Positions 56,998 through 64,000 of a stretch of 64,000 nt of DNA are shown in pieces (position 1 is the stretch's first letter; every line of letters starts with the position of its first letter). The stretch lies in NCBI GenBank assembly GCA_009602725.1, contig WELB01000016.1, positions 861,457 through 925,456 of the forward strand. Direction: 5' to 3'. Source of the DNA: Spirogloea muscicola. Its lineage: Eukaryota; Streptophyta; Zygnematophyceae; Spirogloeales; Spirogloeaceae. The position numbers were made by a program, and so were the translations under genes. Under the pieces are notes generated by a model. The model worked only from the letters and a program-made list of their open reading frames with translations. It searched no databases and was not told the origin of the DNA.

Positions 56998-57064
56998 TTT
57001 GGCCGCAGCGCCGGCCAGCCGGCCCCCGGCTGCAGCCGCGCGCCGCACGCCACGCCCGGCGCCC

Positions 57065-57189
57065 NNNNNNNNNNNNNNNNNNNNNNNNNNNNNNNNNNNN
57101 NNNNNNNNNNNNNNNNNNNNNNNNNNNNNNNNNNNNNNNNNNNNNNNNNNNNNNNNNNNNNNNNNNNNNNNNNNNNNNNNNNNNNNNNN
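57065..57189. other. Assembly gap (125 N)
   Basis: A run of 125 N in GC-rich sequence just upstream of the GT92 gene. The first exon and promoter of that gene may lie here. Open frames drawn across it are not real evidence. Confidence 0.99.
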
Positions 57190-57199
57190 GTCCGCCGCG

Positions 57200-60100
57200 C
57201 CGGCCCGCTCGGCGCGCCGGTACGCCCGCCAAGCCACTCCACCTCCTCGGCCCCCCCGCCCTGCGCGCCCGGGAGGCAAGCAGCGGGCGCGGCGCCGGTG
57301 CTCTCGATCGCCTCGTCGCCGCGAGCCTGCACCGTGCCCTCGTCTCCGGCGCGCTGCCGCGGGCGATCAGACGTCGGCACTGGCGACCGGACCCCCCCCA
57401 GCACCTCGCCCAGTTGAGGGCGGGCCCGTCGTGGACGCCTGCGCCCGCCTCCCTAACCCGTGTGCTGAAGCAGCAGCTGCCCTGCCGCAACCACCCGCCG
57501 GCGCCCCGCAGAGCACAGACTCCGCCGCAGACTGCGGCCGAGGAGGCGGAGAATGGGAGACCGCCGGCGCCGGCGGCGGCGATGCTGTTGGCGGGGAGCT
57601 CGGTCAGGGTGATGAGGAGGGGCTGCACAGCAGGCACGCCTTGGCTGGCGTCCAGCGCGTTCCCTTCAGCACGCGCAAGCGCAGCGGAGGCGCCCTGCAA
57701 GTATATGTGCACGTCGGCGCGTACAGGACAGGCCCAGACGAGTTCAATGTCACTGGGAGTCACGCGCCCAGCCTCACAGTGAGTGGACTGGACCAACTTC
57801 CTGGGTTCCAATATGATGTCATGGTCCTGTGGACAGGCAGCCCTGGACCGAAAGCAGATGATGAGCATGCCGTCGGAGGCTAAGAGTCCAGCTGCGACCT
57901 GGCTGCTGCTCGCCGAGCTGGCCGCCGGGGCACCCCCTCTCGCCAGCTCACAGACCTCGGCTCCTGCTTGAGTGACCTCTGCTGGCTTGGCGGACGCAAG
58001 CAGGACGCGTTTGGGGATCCAGCCCACTTCTGCATCTGGGCGCCGTACTTCAGGGAGCCGGTTTGTGTCTAGCGATCCACGTTGCCTCAGCAAGATGCAG
58101 CAAGCAGCGTGTTGCATGTTAGGCAGATACGTAGGCAGCGTGGCTGAGCACACGCCTCATCTCCGACTGAAAGAACTGGCCGATGCCCGAGAGCGGATGG
58201 CTCCTACTTTACTTTCTCATTGAGCCGCGCCAGGCATCTCATCAAGCAGGACCAGCAGGGCATTCATCTTTGTGAATCATCCAACGTGCCTCTGCAGGCA
58301 GCTCTTGCCATGAAGTGCTACTTGAGCGAGCGCGCTGATGTATTCAGTAACTTCTGCAGGTAGACAAAGTGTACCTGCGCAAGCTTGGCGTCAGGGGAAC
58401 TCCGGTCCGTTTGCTGCCAGGCAAGTGGCCAGCTCCTCTCACCGATTGCTGGGTTGCTGAGTGTCATCCAGGCTTGATCCGCTCAGGCTCAATCTGGCCA
58501 AGCGAATGGCAGTGTGCAAGTCAATTCCCGAGGGAACATGCCGTGCCAGCCAATTGCCACCTACTGCAGCCTCTTTGTCGTCCATGTTGTACCCTTTCTG
58601 TCATTTATTGCATGACACACCTCCAGTGCACAGGCTCGCAGCCGCCCCTCTCACTGTCTTGATGTGGCGCACTCAGCAGGCGATGGTATGCAAATGCCAT
58701 ATGAGGCGCTGATTATAGGATGCAAGTTCTCAGCGAATAACACTGACGACTCGCAAGGAGGGCAGCTGTACCTCGCACTTCATGACCTTAATGTGACCTC
58801 CCTGCTCTAGCCCTCGCGGTCGCTGAGGCATGGACATGTGAGCCGGCTTGTGAGCTGACATTACTGCCCAGCAGGTTAAGCAGAGGCAATTTGCTTGCTC
58901 GTACTTCTCATGATGCATCGAAGCTTTTGAGCCCAGTTGACTTTTGCGGAGGACTGGCAGCCGCTGCTCATAGTGAGGCCCTGCAGTATGAGGCAAATGC
59001 ATGCTCTGGAATCTGTGTTCCCTGACGCCTGTGCTTGCTTTGCTCCACAGCTACGCGTGAAGGAGGAAAATCAAGAAGTGGAGCACATGCTGGTCAAAGC
59101 AGAAGAATCTTCTGATGCGTCGCAAACCCCGACAACGGCGGGCACCAGCAGGCACGCTCCGGAGCAATTGCGACCGTGCACATTGTGGTGGCAGAGGCGG
59201 GCACCTCTTTTGCTGTGGATGAGGCCTGCCTAGCAAGAGCTGTAGTCTCACCAGGTTGCTGAGCCCGTCTCTCACCTGTCGCTTGTGGTCGCAGGGCTCC
59301 TCCAGCCTTCAAATACTCATACTGCGGACCTCCCATGACAGACGCCATCCATGCCTCAAGGGTGGCGGACTGGCTTCGGTATCACGATCACCTGATGCAC
59401 AACAGCGTTCACTATATGTTTTACCTGGCAGAGGGCAGCATGACAACAGACCTCCTGAAGTTGTAACAGGCAAGTACCATGCTCTTGATGATGCCCCACG
59501 GAGTAGACACTGGCGTGGATGCAGGAGGCACACAGTATCCATGGCCACCAGTAGCGGCATGTGGTTAGCTGCGGCTAGGCTGACTTGGTGGCATTCAAGG
59601 GTGCCAACTAGCAAATCTGAGGGCCTGGAAGTGCCCTGCGCTCGCACAGTCAGGCTTTGCGTGGTCACCATCGCATCGTGCAAACAAGTCAGTTGCCAGC
59701 ACCGCGGTAAGAGATGGGCTGTGCTGCTCCACAAGTCCAGAGATATGTTGAGGATGGCCGCATGACATTGTTGGATGTGAGGGAGGAGCGCAAGTATCAG
59801 GCATACTATCATGGCCAGCAAGTGTACTTGGATGATTGCATACACAGGACCAGGGGATTGTCGGAGTGGACTCTCTTCTGCGACCTCGACGAGTACCTCT
59901 ACCACAGTGCCCCCCACGACTCTTGGCAAGGGCCTCGAACCCCTCCAGGCGGCTTGGCGGCTGCAGACACAATCGTGGAGCAATTCAAGGACCACAAGTA
60001 CTTCAGAATGTACGACTACATGTTCAGCGTGCGCCGTTGCCTACCTGAGAATGCCACCTCGCACATAGCCAACCCCATCTCGGCACAGCACATACCCTAC

Positions 60101-60394
60101 CGAGCAATCAAGGCGACGGTGGCCGGTGAGAAGTGGATGGCCAGGACTGGGGAGGTGGTGCTGGCAGGGATACATATGGCTGTCGAGCTTGCAGGCGGCC
60201 TGCGCAAGCGTGCTGTATACATCGATGCCCATGTCAGCCCCGACGTGCTACACATCAAGCATATGCGCGGCCTCATCTCCAGGAATGGTACCTGTGACAC
60301 AATTGTGACAGACCTACGGACAACGGCCCGGTCTGTGCTGGATACTGACATGCTCGTATATACCCAGCTTCCGAGCCCCATTATCAAAGTGTAA
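57200..60394 (+). CDS. GT92 glycosyltransferase, galactan-synthase (GALS)-like
   Basis: Land-plant GALS enzymes extend beta-1,4-galactan in pectin from UDP-galactose in the Golgi. The last exon (about 59730-60394, TAA at 60392-60394) reads DGRMTLLDVREERKYQAYYH, GQQVYLDDCIHRTRGLSEWT and LFCDLDEYLYHSAPHDSWQG, with the DxD-type metal/nucleotide motif of the family and a C-terminal part ending LPSPIIKV. Upstream exons I can place: up to 57778 (VYVHVGAYRTGPDEFNVTG, donor GTGAGT), from 58360 (VYLRKLGVRGTPVRLLPGKW), about 58680-58790 (EALIIGCKFSANNTDDSQGG) and about 59294-59460 (PPAFKYSYCGPPMTDAIHAS, then RVADWLRYHDHLMH), which match the GALS order (GAYR block, NCTF-like block, YCGxPM block, DxD block). 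Borders of the middle exons are unsure. The 5' end is GC-rich, partly hidden by the N gap, and its start is not fixed. No clear break seen. Confidence 0.75.
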
Positions 60395-60694
60395 GGCTAG
60401 GAGGGTATCTTTTGCATCTCAAGTCGAGCATGCCCAGTCCTGAATCTTGTAAGGGCTCAAGAGAGGCGGCAGATTGGTTGATGAGGTCAGCTGGGTGCTT
60501 GGTGACCTCTCAGAACGGCATGACGAAGGCCTGCCTGCCAAACAGAAAGCAGTGCCACAGAGCCTGTCAGGTATTTTGGGCTCTTCAAGATTTTCGAACT
60601 CTTCAATGCCAATTAAACATATCTTGTTGTTCTCATTATATCTTTCTCTACGGAATAGAATAGTAGGAGTTTGTAAGCCCGTATCCACCATTGC
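60395..60694. other. Short intergenic stretch after the GT92 gene
   Basis: Probably the 3' UTR and terminator of the GT92 gene. It ends in an AT-rich segment (60600-60670). No gene is visible. Confidence 0.5.
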
Positions 60695-61040
60695 CGCCGT
60701 GAGCGCTCTGGCCGCGCGCGCCGAGGTGGCGGCTCTCGTGTGACTCGGCTACAGTCTCCAGGACGTGGGAGCTGCGCACTAGCCGGTCAGCCTGCGCCGT
60801 CCGACCTGCCGCAGCGACGAGAAGGTCGATCTCCGAGGGCAGCCAGGAGCCGCAGCAACCGTCGGATTTGATTTGTGCGATGATGCGTGGACCCCTCGGG
60901 GTCAACAAAAAGTCTGGGCCCACCTCGCAGGGCAGCCCGCCCGCCTTCGCGCCAAGTCGTGCACTGAACGCCGCGTGGAACTCCCCGGGTCAACCGAAAG
61001 TCTCGAGGTCTCAAGCCCTGGCCTCTGCATAATTTTTGAG
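60695..61040 (-). pseudogene. 5' flank relic of another lectin-LRR copy, coding part absent
   Basis: Matches the flanks of copies B and C (GCCGCGCGCGCCGAGGTGGC, GGAGCCGCAGCAACCGTCGG, CGCAGGGCAGCCCGCCCGCC). Where the signal peptide should start, on the low-coordinate side, the similarity stops at about 60695. Only the promoter/5' UTR side is left, so a fifth family member once stood here or its flank was copied alone. Confidence 0.65.
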
Positions 61041-61425
61041 GGTCCTCAGCGGGTGTTACCCGTCCGTTTCGGTCTCGTTCCAGCGCTCCCCGGCTCACGC
61101 AGACCACTCGAGAGCTGGCCGCGCTATGGCTGCTGCATCTGGGTCGAAGGCCGAGTGCCTCTTTCCCAGCTGCAAGTTACTTGGACTTGCTGCTGCTCAC
61201 TCGTTGGTACTGAGCTTCCGTCTATGTCGTCTTGTGTCTAGCTGTGTTGTTTTCCTTTTGGGCACCTTTCACTTGGCTCTTTGGATTCTGTTGTATGTTG
61301 GGCTGGCATTTGCCAGCCCTCTTCTCTGTGGGCGAGCACTTCTTTCCTCAGGGCCACCTGCTCCTTGTAAACGCTTGGATTGGCCACCCTATCAGTTCAT
61401 GCGCACCGCTTGCCATCTCTCTTTG
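61041..61425 (+). mobile_element. LINE ORF2 end plus 3' tail (divergent subfamily 4)
   Basis: Plus strand YPSVSVSFQRSPAHADHSRA and GRAMAAASGSKAECLFPSCK match the SLQRSMAHALHLRAGRALAA end of other copies but are more diverged. The tail carries GGGCTGGCATTTGCCAGCCC (61298), a perfect stem, then GTGGGCGAGCACTTCTTTCC, and is followed by a subfamily A tail-like block to about 61425. Confidence 0.65.
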
Positions 61426-62334
61426 AATAGTGCATGGAACTCTCAATTATCACGAGCCGCGTCGCCTGCAGCAGCTGCTGGCTGACGCCGGAACACATGC
61501 TCCCTTTGCCAGGAGTGGATAGTCGCTGGTCAAGATGGGTACAGGTATGCACACTTCTGAAAAGGCCAACGATGGAAGGAGAGGTCCAGCATGGCTGAAA
61601 GAGAATAAACGAAAAAGCAGGGGAGGCAAAGCGTGTACGCAACGATACAGGAGGGCTTAAGTAGCATAGTACACACGCAAGCACCTTCACAGGTGTACAT
61701 CACCTGCTGCTAAGCCGACCCGCCCAGACAACACGTAAACCAGTAAAAGTGGCTGATCAATGCCTGAATAAGGGATGGCTATTTCTAAGTACATCTGCCA
61801 CCAACCAGAAGCTCGACAAGCTTTCTTGTGCAGAGTCGGATGCTTTGGTCCTGCAAAGAGGCTCCCGTTCGACGGCGCAGCAACGACAGATATGCCTACA
61901 CAAAATCGACCAAGGCACATTGTCCTCCGCCAGCTTTTACATCTACAGCGTCTAGGGAGAAATTTTTGAAGGTGTCTCTGTCTCTCTCTCTCTGGGCGTC
62001 CGTGGTGATTGATATGATGTTGTTCACCTCCAACGTCGTGCGGTAGAAGGCGTCACGCACCAAGCCCACCAAGCCAACCTGGAGGTCGTTTTGGATGTCG
62101 CCCACTTCGTTTTGGTGGGCATTCAAAGGCCAGTGGGCCATTGCCATGTGCGCGGCGAGGTCTCCACCAGCCGTGTGAGGCGACGAGATTGGCGCGACGC
62201 GTGTGAAGACGGCCATTTGCCCCAGGGTTTAGGGGCATGATGCTGAGGTACCCATGGCCACGGTACCCGCCTCCAGTAAGACGCCATATATGGCGTTCAC
62301 GGAGGAGGTCGTGCGTGCCGATCGCTCCCCTCCC
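61426..62334. other. Unassigned region with a LINE-like scrap
   Basis: At 62240-62160 the minus strand reads IMPLNPGANGRLHTRRANLV, a diverged version of the LINE block SIMPLTAGADGRLHTRRADL. It runs on as an open frame to about 61900 with no match I recognise. A short CT repeat lies at about 61978-62000. A piece resembling the subfamily 5 tail lies near 61690-61720. Otherwise I see nothing. Confidence 0.4.
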
Positions 62335-62465
62335 CGTGTAGCGACCTCTATGTGCTGACTATTGATTACTGAGCAGGTAAGCTTAGCAGCAGGTGATGTA
62401 CATCTGTCAATGTGCTTGCCTTTGTATATGGCCACTTAGGCCCTCCATCACTCAATACACAGTCC
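62335..62465 (+). repeat. LINE 3' end (subfamily 5)
   Basis: GCGACCTCTATGTGCTGACT, then TTAGCAGCAGGTGATGTACA and TCAATGTGCTTGCC, match the copy at 54130-54275. Confidence 0.7.
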
Positions 62466-62574
62466 ATTTCTTCCGTGTAGGGGAATCCTGGGTTGGAAGG
62501 GCGGTGGCGTCTTTCAAGATGGGAAGGGTGGCTGGCTCCCATTTGCTGGAGTCTCTTGCATAGATGTGTGGTTT

Positions 62575-63100
62575 CCTCCCCCTCTTTAGCGCCTTTCGCC
62601 CCTTTGGACCTTGTCCATGTTTTTGGGGCTGGCTATTCACAGCCCTCGCCACCTTTGGAACAGCTCACTTTTCACTTGCCCCCAGACATTGCTCTGCAGT
62701 AGCGATTGCTATTTTGCTGTTTGCAGCCCCCAACTCAATGCCTCTACCTCTTTATTTCCCAGCCGCTCTTTAAACATAAGCAGCCGCATCCTTCTATTTA
62801 TCTTGCTCCGCTGGCAGGCCTGGCTTCGCAAACCGCAGCATTCCTTACACCTTGCATCCGCGTCCTGATTGTGCCTTAGCTACAGACTACAGGCAAGCCG
62901 ACTAATGTTGGCTTCTTATCCACATGCGGCTGACCCTTACTACGGGTTACTGTGCAGCCGTCCTTAGTGGTCTCGTGCTTTCCTGCTTGGCATATTGTTT
63001 CCGGCTTCTTGGACGTTGTTCACTCATTTGTGGGCTGGCCTTTCACAGCCCTCGCTCCCTTTGGAAGGGCCGCTTCCTCAGCCACTTGCAGAGATGTGTG
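62575..63100 (+). repeat. Two diverged LINE tails with stem-loops
   Basis: Tail 1: TTTGGACCTTGTCCATG, then GGGCTGGCTATTCACAGCCC (62627) and CACCTTTGGAACAGCTCAC. Tail 2: ACGTTGTTCACTCATTTGTG, then GGGCTGGCCTTTCACAGCCC (63026) and CTTTGGAAGGGCCGCTTCC. The stems are kept although the rest has drifted, which suggests a distinct or older subfamily. Confidence 0.65.
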
Positions 63101-63668
63101 GTAAAAATCTCTTCGGCCGTTCGGACCTAGTGAAAACTTTCACAGCCATTTCGCCCTGTTCACAAAGACCTCCTCTCAGTTGGCAGATCTCTGCCATGCC
63201 CAAGCGAAAAGTCCCCAGTAGTGCTTCTCGGCAAAGGGGTAGTGAATGGTCATCTTGAACTGCCGATCGTGCTATGTAATCTGTCCTTTCTTTCTTCATT
63301 TTCCAGTGCGGCTTGCCTGCAAACTTTTGAGATGGCCCTCTGCAGCTAGTGGACTTGTTGAAGAACTCTTCCTCTCATGACCACATTATGGTGCAAGTGC
63401 CTACAGCCTCTTTAATGACTCTGGTACCACAAGCACTCAGGGTGACCATCCCCCCAAGATGGTTGTATTGGTGGCTTCACATGTGCATTGAGAGGGGGAA
63501 GAAGCAGGCAGGCAAAGGGCCAAACTGGTGACAACAATAGTACATTCACGCAACAGGCAGAGCTTGTCCCGATGCTAGACCAGCTAGGGATCGTGAGTGG
63601 GAGGTCTCTGTTGCAACATTGCATACAGAGCGCTATGCTTGAGTTGCGCAGGTACTGGTAGATTGCAA
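63101..63668. other. Intergenic stretch before copy E
   Basis: No recognisable gene. The part next to 63669 is presumably the 3' UTR of copy E. Confidence 0.4.
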
Positions 63669-64000
63669 CTACGCCGGGCCGGGAGGTGGGGTGTTGAAAT
63701 AACTGAAGCATTCACTGTACGACCTCTGGTCTGCTGGCATGTTGTCCACCGTCACATTGATGCAGTTGGAATAGATGTAGGCGACGCTCCTCGTTCTGGC
63801 TCCGGATGGGAAGCTGGTAAAGTAGTTGTTTTCCAGGCCAAGGAAAGTCACGTTGGGCAGAGATGCAAAGCCCAGAGGCACATCACCTGTCAGCTCGTTC
63901 GCAGCTAGGTCCACAGTCACCAGGCTGATGAGCTGCCCATACGAGGGGGGAATGACGCCCGTCAGGACGTTGCCATCCACTGAGATATACTGCAGGAGTG
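63669..64000 (-). CDS. Copy E: C-terminal LRRs of a further lectin-LRR family member, partial
   Basis: Minus-strand frame open from the window edge: LRRs (SVDGNVLTGVIPPSYGQLIS, VTVDLAANELTGDVPLGFAS, LPNVTFLGLENNYFTSFPSG), then the family tail CINVTVDNMPADQRSYSEC and a short Pro end (NTPPPGPA) with the stop at 63669-63671. It matches the C-terminus of copy B, where this tail is out of frame by one base. The rest of the gene lies beyond the window. As far as it can be seen it is intact. Confidence 0.8.
   Translation of the reverse strand, partial: LLQYISVDGNVLTGVIPPSYGQLISLVTVDLAANELTGDVPLGFASLPNVTFLGLENNYFTSFPSGARTRSVAYIYSNCINVTVDNMPADQRSYSECFSYFNTPPPGPA

Noticed and set aside
56862-58153. 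Long minus-strand frame across the N gap and the GT92 gene
   Set aside because: It runs through 125 N and is antisense to the GT92 exons; the composition is GC-driven and no motif is recognisable.

Overview
The window looks like nuclear DNA of a green alga, probably a chlorophyte and possibly a trebouxiophyte. Host genes are cut by many short GT-AG introns and the sequence is GC-rich. It encodes hydroxyproline-rich-type (Pro/Ser-Pro) wall proteins, a plant-type tandem D-Ala-D-Ala ligase and a plant-like GT92 galactan synthase. The species cannot be fixed from sequence alone. There is one single-base N (43178) and one N gap (57065-57189).

Layout. 1-7218 (+): a tandem-domain D-alanine-D-alanine ligase gene in 25 exons; it reads through cleanly and its 5' end lies before the window. 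7219-10500: intergenic. 10504-16593 (-): copy B of a large extracellular protein with signal peptide, C-type-lectin-like domain (CTLD), Lys/His-rich linker, Pro-rich stalk and leucine-rich repeats (LRR); this copy is decayed. 16600-43040: a dense graveyard of transposable elements. It holds LINE 3' ends of several subfamilies, at least five Ty3/gypsy elements or fragments (one with a chromodomain, one with a PHD-type finger at the integrase end), a Ty1/copia cluster with a solo LTR elsewhere, GC-palindromes and a tRNA-like sequence. 43150-47640 (+): copy D of the lectin-LRR gene, a pseudogene. 47514-53511 (-): copy C, the best preserved. Copies D and C meet tail to tail inside their Pro-rich exons near 47640. 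53800-57000: LINE ends. About 57200-60394 (+): a GT92 galactan-synthase-like gene. 60695-61040: a leftover 5' flank of a further lectin-LRR copy. 61040-63600: LINE tails. 63669-64000 (-): the C-terminal end of copy E, running off the window.

How it fits together. The two ordinary genes belong to plastid peptidoglycan-type chemistry (ligase) and wall polysaccharide synthesis (GT92). Between them sits an expanding and decaying family of modular secreted lectin/LRR/Pro-rich proteins, expected at the cell surface or in the wall. The family appears to evolve by duplication of whole genes, by duplication of Pro-rich exon-intron modules and by inversion. LINEs supply most of the surrounding repeats. 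At least 25 copies of one short 3' stem-loop tail are scattered through the window, and three insertions consist of little more than that tail, flanked by target-site duplications.
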